Source: Spirometra erinaceieuropaei (Eukaryota; Platyhelminthes; Cestoda; Diphyllobothriidea; Diphyllobothriidae). From it: 64,000 bases of DNA. The notes below the pieces were generated by a model that did not search any database, had not been told where the DNA came from, and worked only from the letters and a program-made list of their open reading frames with translations. The DNA is taken from NCBI GenBank assembly GCA_902702965.1, contig CACRXP010000880.1, positions 173,284-237,283 of the forward strand, given 5' to 3'. The position numbers were made by a program, and so were the translations under genes. Positions 13,601 through 24,584 of this stretch are shown here, piece after piece. Positions within the stretch are counted from its first letter, which is position 1, and each line of letters opens with the position of its first letter.

Positions 13601-14094
13601 TTGGGCATGTTCTTCGTCGTCTACCTCGGGAGCTCGGTATTAATGCCCTCAACCCGGCACCGTTACCCAATTGGGAAGGTCGAAGAGAGGTTCAACTCAA
13701 AACCTGGCTCGACTAGCTCGTCAAGTCATTGAAGTGGTTCTTGGACCTTCGGTATTTGGCCTCCGTCGCTGGCAAAGAGAATGAGCTGAGATGTCCGGAT
13801 CTGTTGCCGCTGATCGTCACGCGTGGAGGTACAGTTCAGGACAAAATCTAGGTCGGCTGGATCAGACATGATCGCAGCCGTACCAAATACAAAACTTGTG
13901 TTGCCTGAGTTTTATGAGAAGTAAATAAATCATAGCAACTTACAGCGGGTTAGTTCTGCAGCGGGGGTGAAGACTGATTTTGGTGTTGGCAGCTGGCAGT
14001 TGCATGGAAGTGTGGAAGAACATCGATGACGCTTAGCTGAGGCGGGCCCCAAGATTTCAAAGGCGCATGAACGTTTTAGTGCGACGCAGGCCAT
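7700..14094 (-). CDS. akirin: Akirin homologue, five-exon gene
   Basis: Akirins are small nuclear proteins that link transcription factors to chromatin-remodelling complexes. Exons read 14094-13944, 9819-9688, 8302-8105, 8064-7948 and 7821-7700. Every intron is GT-AG and phase 1, and the exon lengths keep one frame (about 239 aa). Residues 1-25 show the akirin start MAC..LKR and a basic nuclear signal ending KRHRC. Residues 50-66 carry the second conserved block ([17 protein letters not shown]). Residues 164-216 carry the C-terminal block ([39 protein letters not shown]). The middle is Ser/Pro rich, as in the family. Intron 3 is only 40 nt. The last exon contains an 11-C run, so the reading beyond RF is unsafe. 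A GTAAGC donor at 7749 (also phase 1) could instead lead to an exon at 7528-7503, giving about 231 aa, nearer the usual 180-210. Identity is confident; the last few residues are not. Confidence 0.92.
8065..8104 (-). other. 40-nt mini-intron 3 of akirin
   Basis: Donor CAG|GTAGGT and acceptor CTTTTCAG bound a 40-base intron. Removing it joins two exons in the akirin frame (phase 1, giving an Asp codon). Introns of this size are common in cestodes and trematodes. Confidence 0.85.
8623..9618 (+). mobile_element. Foldback (long inverted repeat) DNA element, copy in akirin intron 2
   Basis: A 996-bp non-coding element with long inverted arms, beginning CATTAGATGTGCTAACTCAT and ending with the reverse complement of a near-identical sequence (GTAAGCACACCTATTG). 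TA lies on the left flank and TG on the right. The centre (ACGTCCGTTCATAAAACATC) fixes orientation as plus. It occupies most of the 1385-bp akirin intron 2 and is 69 bases from its donor. Confidence 0.85.
11930..13885 (+). pseudogene. RTE-type non-LTR retrotransposon relic inside akirin intron 1
   Basis: Frame-broken remains of a reverse transcriptase of the RTE type common in flatworms. Recognisable blocks in order are TRKLYRII near 12195, LRNNKAP and [20 protein letters not shown] at about 12450-12550, the motif-A remnant VDFDA near 12830, [13 protein letters not shown] near 12890, [10 protein letters not shown] near 13098 (the usual YADD has become YAND), and the 3' thumb region with YGYECWA at 13430 and HVLRR at 13610. 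Frameshifts and stops occur throughout, so the copy is dead. It lies antisense to akirin and ends about 60 bases from the akirin exon 1 donor. Confidence 0.8.
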
Positions 14095-14105
14095 TTCTGA
14101 GAAAA
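14095..14105 (-). promoter_or_regulatory. Splice acceptor directly before the akirin ATG (possible trans-splice site)
   Basis: On the minus strand a T-rich tract TTATTTTCTCAG ends two bases before the akirin start codon. A splice acceptor this close to the ATG is typical of flatworm genes that receive a spliced leader, but it would also fit a 5' UTR intron. No promoter element could be assigned upstream. Confidence 0.6.
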
Positions 14106-14219
14106 TAAATGGGGTCTCGTAAGTTTGGCAAGATGTGAAAGCGGAACACCAAACCACAAGAAAACCCGGGACGTCTACAGTAGGAATTACAACTCTATTA
14201 CGTTTCTCCCCATGCACTG

Positions 14220-17200
14220 TTTATCAACATGCTGGTAGTTTAGTTCCCACTGCGTCGTGGTTTACAGAGGGTGCATGCTTTGGAAAATTAGTTGTATGCG
14301 CAGTTTCGTATGAAGCGCAAAAATGGCGACTATCTTATAGCCCGACGATGGCTATGACGAAGTGATAAAAGACAAAAACAACCCGATCAGGGCATAACTA
14401 AAGGGTCTAGAGCTTGGGGGTGAATCCGCCCACTCAATCCTATTTAACGACACTACGGGCTTCTAAACTATCTTGGCTCGTAAGCTTGTTTTCTTCATGC
14501 CATACGACGGCTGCTAATCTCACCATGCGAGCGCACATGGGCATCTGCGGAAGTACTGCGGGGCCATTTTGTGAATTTGCGCACTTACGCGCATTAATAC
14601 CATCTAATACGAAAGCGCAGAACACGCCCAATCCAAACAACTAAAGGTAACAAGTTGCTCACACCGATCTCAGGAGAAATCAATGAAATAGTTAGAAGTT
14701 AATGTGGCGGTCAATACAGTCTAAATATCGCATAACGACAGAGCGCAAGTGAGAACTATGAATACTCTGCTAGTCAAGAACGCGTCCACCAAAAACTATT
14801 TTGGGACCCCGGAGAAGACTGGTTGTGAGTTGGCCGAGGTAGAATAGTAGATAGTCAGACGGCAGAAGCCTTTAACGGACGCCTTGTCTGACCTGTTGTG
14901 AGGATTAATCGAAAACACACAAAGCATACAACGGCACTGTGGAATGCTAATCGAGATCCTGGCCCCACTAAACTTTGTTTACACTTCTAACGCCAGAAGC
15001 TAGTTAAACCGTCGTAGTAGACCACCAGTGAGAGCTAGGTAGGTAGTATTTTCTTCAAGAGCGGCATGATTCGTAGTTGGGACTTTGAGCTAGGTGAATA
15101 CGCTTTACTTAAGACACTTGCTGGCTTGCAAATTCTGTATTTCAGTCGACTGCCGCAGAAAAACATCAGAGCTACCTATGACGCTCCCGGCAGCGCCCGT
15201 GCCTGTACAAGTTCCGAACCAGCAAAAAATTGTTGATCGATTACATCCAGGAAGGCTCGATAGTACAAAAGGCTTGATTAGGAGTAAGAGACACCCTGAA
15301 AGCAACCTGTAGCTAGATTATCTGTCGTCCCGAAGTTCCCTGATGGCATTCCACTAGTACACTGCTAGCTCTCACTGACACCGTTTTGTGAGTCCGTGGA
15401 TAGTTTTGTTATTGGTTAACTCTTTTCGGTGCCTGGTAGACACGACCTACCCGTCAGGTCGCTCTTACATGCGGCACCAAAGGCCTCAATGACGTACGCA
15501 CGCACGGAAAGAGCAAACCTTTTGGAGTCGGCTCAATGGGACAACTTCTTGTCCAGGCCTCTAAATTGTTTCGCTCTTCTTATCCAGCTGTCGGCGGGCA
15601 ACGTACACACATCGGTTTTGCACCGATTGTCGAGCGAGGGCGAATTTATTGCCAGGCCGCAGGGAGTCCCGCGGCCTGAGAAGGGAACTTTCCGAGGTCG
15701 CATCGTACCCGAGGTTTCCACGTTAACGAGTAATTAAGTCAAGCAGATAATCAGTCAAGGACTTCGAGCAAAAACCGGGCTACAGGTACATGGCCACCCG
15801 GCTACTAGTGTAATGCTTTCAGGGATAGGTAACACAAGCGAGTTAAAGGACAGAAGACGAAAGATATGACAACGAATGTGTTAGGAAGGAACCGCTGGTG
15901 GAGGACTAAAGTCTGATACGAAAAGCGGAAGTGAGCAGACAAACTGTGAGGGAAAGTTGGCGGCAAAAGTTGGCATTTGCGCTACACCAAGCGTTCTGTA
16001 CCAAAAACGAAACCCCGTCTGTTCTTGTCTCAGAACCACGACGGAAATAGTGTGGTTTAAGTAATACACACAGCAATCGGCCCAATGTGTACCTGCAAAG
16101 AGCCGGACCTGACTGACCACAAATCAGCAGACAAACAATGAAAGACCGACAACGCCCGTCCCTTCGCGCCCCTTGGAAGGAAGTGGCTTGGCAAAACAAA
16201 CGCACGTCAACACTGTGGAGTTTAACAGGACGAGGAACTGCGCGATTTCGTGAACAACAGAAAGTGCTTTCCTATGCTGTTTTTTGAACTTTAATGGGGC
16301 CGTCCATTATATACCTTGTTAATAACGTCAGGGACACATTAGATGACTGGTGCCCAAGGAGGCGAATAATAGCATTATTGGATGTTTTAGTCCTGATATC
16401 CAAATATCCCTGGACACATTGGCTCCCTTCTAACAGGATCTCAAGGGGGTTGAAGATCAGACTAAGCTTTCAAAGACCGGACAGAAGTGTAAAATGGGGC
16501 CTGTGAAAGGCAGCAGAGCGACGACTAACCGTAGGTAAGCGGGTGGGCTGAATAATACAGAACCTAAGCGGTTGGATTTCATGGAAAAAAACGGTGAAGT
16601 CGACCATGTCTTCGAATATTTGGTTGGATTTTAAAAAGCTACATGATAAACGGCATTGTTACTAGGCGTGGGTCCCAGAAGCTTGACTGTTGTCACAATA
16701 CTTCGCTTGCACAATCGACTAGGGGGTTGACTATCGCCTGAGGACATGCCAAGCGTTATCTACCACATCAAACACCTCTAATAAACGGCTAAATACTGCG
16801 GACCAACCGACAAAGGATCAAGCGCGTGCGTACATCAACGTTCCCAGGTTTTGGTGAGAAGAGACATGCAACGTATGTGGCCACGCTGGCCTCCAGAGTA
16901 ATCATGAATTCGGATCGCCTACGTGTAAACGCTCATCAGAGGCGGAAGTAAACTCACAAGAGAAATACTCAAGGATCAGAATTCCGACTCCCCGCCAATC
17001 CATCAAGAGAATACCAGTCTACCATAGGTAACGCCATGTTTCTAGTCTTGTCTGGTTTTTATTATACGCTAAAACAATAAAGCGCAACCTTAGATGAACA
17101 AGCTTACCTTCCTTACGCTCTTCTTCGGTTTTACTGGCGAGATCCATCATAAGCGTCTATGTGTATCTCCAACGGAGTATCGGCAGAGTTGAGAATGAAC

Positions 17201-18470
17201 TGCTATGGCATAATTTCGGACCTAATAAATTTTATTCAGCCAGTCGCTACCCTGACGTCAACATGGAACCAGAAAACCATACACGAGAATGATCAAAGCG
17301 CAGATGACCGATCAGATAAATACTGAATGCTTCATCGAACCAAATGTAGTCTGGGCTTCGCCACCTGGCATTCTTCGCCTTCATATCTTAGGTATCCATT
17401 CACGCCGGGCTACGCACATGTCGATCCATTGGTTTCGCAGACCAATCGAATTTGCTAGCATCGCAGAAGGCTGAAGGAGTTGGCTCAGTTCTCATTCGCT
17501 GCATGCCAGCAACTGTCACGCTTTTTCTGTTCGGGTTTTTACGTACATCTCTCATCCATGCTTTACAATACCGTTTGTGGCTACCATTTAGCTTGTGTTT
17601 GAGTCCTGATGTGCGGTTTTCGATTGCCTTTTTTTGATCCTCTTACTTCTCTTCCCCAACCTCTCTCCAAATAGGTTTTTGCAAAACGGTCAAGATTTCA
17701 TTTTGATCCTCCATACTCGTGGGACTTCCCTAAGACAGGCAACATGATAGCAAGGCGTCTGTGGATTCACAAGCTGACCTACGATGTCCTGGAACTTTGA
17801 AACTAATAAAACCAGAACTTTCCAGTGATTAAGTCTGAAATTTCACAGTTTGGATTCCATTGCATCGAAGATTTTGGTAAAAAACATCACAGCGTTTAGG
17901 AGTTGCAAGATCTATATCGAGAACTTTTAGTCTCCGTCTTAGTGTATAGGGCATGCTGTTTTGAAATGATCAACAAGTGGCTTGCATCTTATCCGACTGT
18001 CGGAAATACTCGAATCCCTGGCAGCAACTGTCTCCGCCCAGCAGATATGGCTAATTGTGACTGGACGCGGCCATGGCCACGCCTACTTTGAAGAGATTTT
18101 AGAGGGCATTCCGGTCATCCAAATGACAATTTTTACATTTTAATGCACTGTGTTTACTCAAATATATGTTAATCCACCCTGGAAATGTCCGCATGCCTCA
18201 GTTCTTGGACGATGTGATATCCTCAGGTTGAAGTTTAGGTTATTTTCCTCTAACTGGGTCACTTCGACCTCATTTGTCTTGTAAGACGCAACAAACTCGA
18301 CTTGATTGCATAAATTGTGTGAATACTTTTGACGCAAATCCCGGATTTTTGTTTCAGTCTATTTGGTAAGGATAGCGGACAAAGCCTTTGAAACCCCCTA
18401 ATGATTACATGTTAGCTCGTTAGAAATAACTGTACACGAACGATGGAAATATTCGCCATTAAAGCAGTAT
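14220..18470. other. Apparently non-coding stretch upstream of akirin
   Basis: No repeat family or protein match was found. Isolated splice-like signals occur, such as an acceptor CTCTTCTTATCCAG at 15590 and a minus-strand ATG with a GTAAGC donor at 17150-17108, but no phase-consistent set of exons. Confidence 0.45.
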
Positions 18471-20905
18471 TTGATTCATTTGAGTAGCATTGTTTATGAT
18501 AAAAAAGCACCGGGTCGCGGGGTGTTTAGCTCAGGTTCTGACTGTCGAGGGAAAACAGGGGGCACAAATAATCATCCAAGAGTTTTTGGAAGAGCTTCAG
18601 AAAGGACGACAGGTACTCAGCTAAAACAGACACTTGTTGAACCACCTGATCAAGGCGGCAACGCAAGTGACTCCGTAGCGTCCAGTGATCTGACTGAAAC
18701 AACGCATATAAATGAAACCAATCAGGTAACGGAAGAGCCTAGAGAACACGGCGTCCGCGATAACGGAGTAATGCTCACAGCAGTAACAGATGTAACGGGA
18801 AATTCGGTTGATGCAAAACTGAGGTGCTTGTACACGAATGCCCAAAGCCTCACATCGAAACTAGACGAACTAAAACTTTGCCTTGCCGAGCTATCTCCAG
18901 ATGTTTTAGCAGTAACTGAGACTTGGCTGTCCGGGAATTTAAGCGATAGCGATATAGCCTTGCCTGGATACCAAATTTATCGGATGGACAGGGAACATCG
19001 TCAGGGTGGTGGTATCATTGTGTATGTGAATGAAGGTCTGGCGGTGTCGAATAACACCACCAAGTTTGCGTGCAGTACGGAAGCTATCTGGTTGACCATC
19101 AAGGCTACCGGTTACCCGTGTCTCGATGTCCTCACTGTCTACCGACCACCTAGGACAGACCGAATCGCCGACACTCAACTATTGGAGCAGTTGGAGAAAT
19201 TTTCCAGTCGACCTAACATCATGATCATGGGCGATTTCAACGCACTAGGAACAAACTGGAATACCCTCCAAGCGTCAGGTCCACATTCGGCATTCGATTA
19301 CCACCTGTTGAACAAAACATTAAATGCGTTCCTCACTCAACATGTAATGTTCCCAACGAGAACACGTGAAGGACAAAGGGCAAACTGCCTGGATCTGGTC
19401 ATTACGAAAACACCAGACAGCATAGACGAAATCACCTCCATGCCGCCCCTTGGCCGAAGTGATCATGTAGTGCTGATGTGGGATTATTCGTTGTTCTCCA
19501 TTTCACATACTCCAGACCACAAAAGACGGAATTTTTGGCGGGGAGACTTTAATCAGATGAGGATATACTTATCCGGTCTTGACTGGGGCTCATTGTTTAC
19601 GGGAAGTGCCAACGATGACTGGGAGCTGTTCAAGAATGTCCTTCTGCAGCTCATCAACAACCACTGCCCACTGACTAGTGTATGACTGTACAAACGCCCT
19701 GGGTGGCTAAATATCGACCTTAAGAAAGAAATCAACAGGAAGCACAAATTGTGGAGAAAATACTGCGTCACTAGACAAGCTGAATGCTTAAACGCCTACA
19801 AGACACAGAGGAACAAACTGAGGAAGCTGATAATGAAGACGCGGCGGGAATTCGAGAGGAACTTGCTCCAAAAAGCAACGTAGAATCGAAAATTACTCTA
19901 CAGCTACCTCCGACGAACTACAAGGAACAGGCATCAAATCCCCTTGATAAAGACTACTGATGGCGTTGAGATCGCTGATAGTAGGGATAAAGCTGCGTAT
20001 TTTTCACGGTTTTTCCAATCAGTCTACACAAACGAGGCCGAGTTCCTTCCTCCCTCCACAGAAAAACTGCCGACTCCAAGCGTCATTGAAATTCTTTTCT
20101 TAGAAGGCATTGTTCGGAGAGAATTAGAGGCATTGAACGAATCGAAGTCGCCAGGACCAGACGAGATTCCATCCAAGCTTCTGAAGGAACTTGCCCGTGA
20201 GGTCTCTGTGCCTTTGTCGATGCTCTTTCATACGTCATTTGACACTGGAACAGTTCCTATCGATTGGAAGCTGGTCCAGTACTGGGACCCATTTTGTTCC
20301 TTATCTATGTGGACGATGCCGCAAGAGCTTTAGACTGTGAAGTAGCAATGTTTGCGGATGACATGAAGATAGGGAGTGTAATTCGGGGTCCTGCCGACGA
20401 AGACAGACTGCAGATGAACTTGAATCGGTCGGAGGAGTGGTCAAACCGCTGGCTACTGCGGTTAAACGTTTCCAAATGTAGCATACTTCGCCTAGGCAAC
20501 ACAGCCAGATCCGCCAGCACAAGAGGCTACTTTCTGGGCGGTGTAGCCCTACAAGAGGTCTAAGCCAAAAAGGACCTCGGTGTGCTTACGACGAGTTCCC
20601 TAAAACCATCCGCCCACTGTTCGAGAGTGACAAAAAGCGCAATGTCCGTACTGTACGCCATCAAGCGTGCGTTTATGGACTTTGAAGAAGAAGCTTTCTC
20701 TAAGACATTCAGAACATTCGTCCGGCCGCATTTAGAGTACGGCATACAAGCTTGGAGGCCGTGGGCTGTTGAGAATCGAAACTGCCTCGAAAGAGTCCAG
20801 AGGAGAGCCACGAAGATGGTTAGGGGTCAAAGCTCCTTTCCTTAATCAACCCGCCTAGTAAATCTGAACCTCTTTCCTTTGAGTTACAGGCTCTCTAGTG
20901 ATTTG
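18471..20905 (+). pseudogene. CR1-like non-LTR retrotransposon: endonuclease plus broken reverse transcriptase
   Basis: One reading frame from 18471 encodes an apurinic-type endonuclease with its catalytic set intact: Asn123 in YTNAQS, Glu150 in TETWL, Asp255/Asn257 in MGDFNA, Asp308 in LDLVIT and the terminal GRSDH (328-332). It continues in the same frame through a linker into the reverse transcriptase N-terminus (SKSPGPDEIPSKLL near 20150), but is cut by TGA at 19683 and TAG at 19881. At about 20272 the frame jumps straight to GPILFLIYVDD and FADD (motif C), so roughly 400 bp of the palm are deleted. A third stop (TAA, 20561) precedes the thumb (FVRPHLEYGIQAW). The element ends abruptly at about 20905 against another copy. 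Confidence 0.88.
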
Positions 20906-22130
20906 GACTCCTAATGACTTGCCAGATCTTACCGTAATCAGCAAACATTATTTTGCCGCAGTCGGGTTACTGAACGCTGTCATTAACATAATGGATGAAG
21001 AGCAATGGTTTCAGAGCTGAGCCTTGAGGCACATCACTTGTCACATTCACCCATTCTGACATATCATCCCCGATACAGACACGTTATTTCCGACCAATCG
21101 GAAACGCCCCAATCCAGTTTAGAAGATCTCCCCGGATGCCGATGGCGCTCAATTTGTGAAGAAGGCGTTAGTGTGGAACAGCATTGAAAGCTTTGCAGAA
21201 ATCGATGTACACGGCATCCACCTCAAAATCTCTTTTCTAAAGCCCTGGTCCAGATCTCTTGACAAGCTAGCAGATTTGAGAGGCTGGAACGTCCTCTCCG
21301 GCGGCCATGTTCAAAATCCTGCAAGATGCTATTTCCTCCACAAAAATTGTTGCATAGCCCTCCTTACTAGAACTTCCATCGTTTTGCATGGGAGGCAAGT
21401 CAAGCTTATAGGTCTGAAACTGCTGGCTGTCATCCTGTTACCTCCCCTATGTAAGGGAACGAGGTTAACTGTCTCCCACGGCTAGGGCAGCCTTCCTGTT
21501 CTCATTAACAGCTCAAATATAGTCGATAGCGGCTTTGACAGTTCCGTTGATAGATCCTTAAGTATCAGCCCAGGTATTCTGTCGGGTCCAGGAGGCTTAT
21601 CTGGTTTTATTTGACTGAGGACGCGTCTTACTTCTTCGATGGAAAAGGCAACGGTTTTGATGACTGCAGTATCTTGGCGCATTCGGAGCTCCCGACTGTT
21701 TTGGTTCATTTCAAGCTGATGATTGTCTTCTGAGGACCCCTCCGTAAAGACCGATTGAAAAAACTGGGATAGTAATTGCACCTTCTGCGGCCCTTCAACT
21801 AATAGGTTTCCGAGACTATCCTTAAGACAAAATTTTGTCCCTATGTTTCCTCCTACTGTGGATTTACCCAGGAAACTCCTTAGGACATGCAATGGATTCT
21901 GCGGTCAGTCGGCTCTCAAAAGAAGTTCTAACAACCCGTATTTCTATGCGGCATTTATTGCGCTGATCCTTATATTCCGCGAGTGGCATTGGATCCCGAA
22001 GATGCGACTACTTTTTCCACAGCCTCTGTTTCTTTTTAGGGTCTTTTTTTTCATCAGACTGGCCGACGGCGGTCGCACACACTGTCTTTTTTTATTGGAC
22101 AACGGAGACTGTGTAACCGCGTGTAGGCAA
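20905..22130 (-). pseudogene. CR1-like retrotransposon relic, reverse transcriptase, minus strand
   Basis: Read right to left, a linker rich in basic residues leads into an open frame (21892-21482) with IKPDKPPGPDRIPGLILKDL. The decayed palm follows: FRPISLTCLPCK near 21400, YIDFCKAFNAVPH near 21190, QGSALKPLLF near 21020 and FADYGK near 20950, where the second catalytic Asp is Tyr. At least six stops and several frameshifts are present. The copy is truncated at about 20905, where it meets the plus-strand copy tail to tail. No endonuclease domain remains. Confidence 0.8.
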
Positions 22131-23169
22131 AAATAGCCAGTACCCTGTTCTTTCATGACCGCAGACCTCTGACCGCATAGATTCCTCGTTAACGTGAGGC
22201 TTAGCCCTCCTTACTTCGGCTTCTTTCCCCGTCCTCCTCGGCAAATGCACCTTGCGCTGCAGTCTCTACCGGCCGTCTAATAGACAGGTTGGAGTCACCT
22301 CCCATCCAGACGGACCATCCCCTCGTTGTAATTCATATCCTCCTTTACCGTTTACCAATTTTCTTTATACCGATTTTTTTTCTCCTATTGTACAACTTGC
22401 ATCTGCTTATCTAAAAAAATTAACGGCAAACAAAATTGTTTTATTTATTACCCCTAGGGGTACTTTTGCAATAATACAAAGCAAATTTTGAGGGAGTTTT
22501 AAAAGAAGTATGCTGACACTGTATACTGCTTGTTTGTGTTCCTAAAGCAGTCAGTCTGATGCGAAAAACGCTTAGAAAAAGGTGAAAAAAACCTTTTTTG
22601 AGAAAGCAACATGGATGTGATTTAATTAGTTTGCGAGGATAAAAACTGTCACTCACGACAAACCAAATGAATGTGTCGGACGGGACCGTCCTACATGTAT
22701 TAGTATTTAAGGGTCCACAACGAACATCGTCAAGGTACAATTCATAAGCCGGGTAAGGTTATTCGCTGCAGATGGGGTCATAATATCTTGTGTTGGCAAC
22801 AGAAGCAACCGCCAAGTTGGCTAGACGATAAAAACCCAAACGCGATCGGTCGCAGTTGATTTAGGGGCCAGCCCAGGAGGGGACATCAAAGGCTGCGGCG
22901 GCATCCAAAACATGCGGTAGATGCAACCATGACATCCTTGCTGAGCGATCAAACTATTAGCAGATTTTGAAAACGAGAGATCGTCAACAGATCGCTTGAA
23001 ATCAAAATGAGGAGATGACATCAAAACACCGCAAAAATCCTCGCTGCAGAGGAAGAGTAATAACAGTGGTTTTAGTGACATATTAAAAACAGGGAGTTGT
23101 AAAAATCTAAGTAAGAATTTCCGTTTGAACAAGTAAAACATGTATTATCTACCAGCAAATCCTAGGACA

Positions 23170-23545
23170 ATCCTTTTCAAAGTCCCGAATTTTGGTGTTC
23201 TGGAATGAAGCGATCAATAGCAACTTTCTGCTCTCCGGCGTAATGTGCTCGCGTAGTTTTGATTTGAATATCGGTAATTTAGGCGGTGGTATAATTTCTA
23301 GGGAAATATTATTACAAAGAAAGGCATGTTTAGATGTTAAAAGAGGGAGCGTTTAGATGCAGTGCGAAGAGGCGGCGAAATCACCATGGAGGAAGTATGA
23401 GTGATATAAGACTGATCTCGCGGAATGAACGTGCCAATTCGCGAAAGATAGGAACTAGAGTTGATGCAAAACAGGAAGCAAAGGCCATCTTCGAGCCTTT
23501 TTATCCATAATATCTTCTTTTTCCTCCTTGGTTGACGACAGAGAT
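23170..23545 (-). pseudogene. CR1-like reverse transcriptase C-terminal fragment
   Basis: The minus strand translates to a fragment resembling the C-terminal tail of the 24.6-26.8 kb element: INSSSYLSRIGTFIPR, then KRSLFFTSKHAFLCNNISLE, then KLPIFKSKLREHI. The matching order of blocks supports a separate truncated copy. Stops are few but no polymerase motif is included. Confidence 0.6.
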
Positions 23546-24012
23546 GTATGTTTAACTACCTTGTTCAACTCATTTTGAGTCGAGACTTGCTGCATGGGCT
23601 ACCCTCAACGTCGTCGGCCGCTACAGTTTTTTGCTCTCCCTGCCATGATTTTCGCATCCTTTATCCCCCGAGAGCTTGTGACAGTGACATGTCATCAATG
23701 TCGATCTAATGTCTATCATGCATTTACGCTCTAAATTACTTCATTAGGAATGTGCTTTATGTTCATCAAGATAGGAATGTTTTTTTTTAGCCGAATAACA
23801 CTTCCAACTTCACATCGGGTGTTAGAAGTGCAGGTGACCATTTTGCGCGCTTTTTATGGTAGACTGAAAGTACTTATGAAGCGTGAGTATTGCGAATTTC
23901 ATCGAAGTGCTAGTTGCAGCCGGATTATGTGCCAAAAGAGGGCACATTATTCATGGAAGAGATTCGTCCATTCTTCTTCGTCATGAATGGTAAATAAATT
24001 GCCAGAGGGAAG

Positions 24013-24292
24013 TTCGCCGATCGTGTTACGGAACTCACTCTTCCCGTCGTTCGTTAGGCTCTCTCTCGAGCCCAACCAGCAGCCGCACAACCGCACGTAT
24101 TACAGGCAGAATGACATTGTCGACAAAGATAAGGAAGACTGGAATGGCCAGTTTTAGCTTATTAGTCGTCGTCAGCCAGTTATACCCAGTCCGAAAGTAT
24201 GGGGACACCTTGGGCTTGATCCCGCTACCTGCTATAGAAGTCAAACACCTATAACTACTGAGTCACGGACTTTTTGTCCCGTCAGTTTCGAT
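24013..24292 (-). mobile_element. tRNA-Arg-derived SINE, minus strand
   Basis: The minus strand reads the tRNA-like head, including the loop GACTTCTA (anticodon TCT) and B-box GCGGGATCAAGC, then the family body (TGGGTATAACTGGCTGACGA, GGCCATTCCAGTCTTCC, TAATACGTGCGG) and the tail ACGGAACTCAC at the left. Confidence 0.75.
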
Positions 24293-24360
24293 CTGGAATA
24301 TGCAATGGTTGAGGGACGCTCACCGATCGTATGACTGAAATCGTTCGCTCGTATCGCAAC

Positions 24361-24540
24361 TAACAGGACAACGAGCTCGCAGCTCAGCGGTTAGAGGCGT
24401 TGGGCTTCTAACTTACAGGTCGCGGGATCAACCCTCAGGTTCCCATACTTCGGGATTGGGTATGACTGGCTGACAACGGCCAATAAACGGGAAATAGTCA
24501 TTCCAGCCTACCTTGTCTTTATCGGTAATGTTATTCGCAA
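24361..24540 (+). mobile_element. tRNA-Arg-derived SINE, plus strand
   Basis: GGACAACGAGCTCGCAGCTC opens the tRNA-like head. Anticodon-loop sequence GGGCTTCTAAC and GGTCGCGGGATCAACCC follow, then the body GGGTATGACTGGCTGACAAC. It stops early, near TTATTCGC. Confidence 0.75.
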
Positions 24541-24584
24541 AATTAATTGCCGAAATTGAGGATGTTCGGAAAAAAAACAGAAAT

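Noticed and set aside
14342..14399. Short plus-strand terminal exon candidate (DGYDEVIKDKNNPIRA)
   Set aside because: Only 19 codons, and upstream exons would have to lie inside the akirin gene on the other strand.
15594..15737. Open frame after a strong acceptor (SAGNVHTSVLHRLSSEGEF)
   Set aside because: At least two frames are open over the same GC-rich stretch and no partner exon with a matching phase was found.
17108..17150. Minus-strand ATG ATG with 14 codons and a GTAAGC donor
   Set aside because: Too short to judge alone, and no downstream exon could be joined.
22821..23060. Minus-strand frame after a strong acceptor (EDFCGVLMSSPHFDFKRSVD)
   Set aside because: It lies just downstream of a CR1-like C-terminal fragment and may be that element's 3' UTR; no second exon was found.
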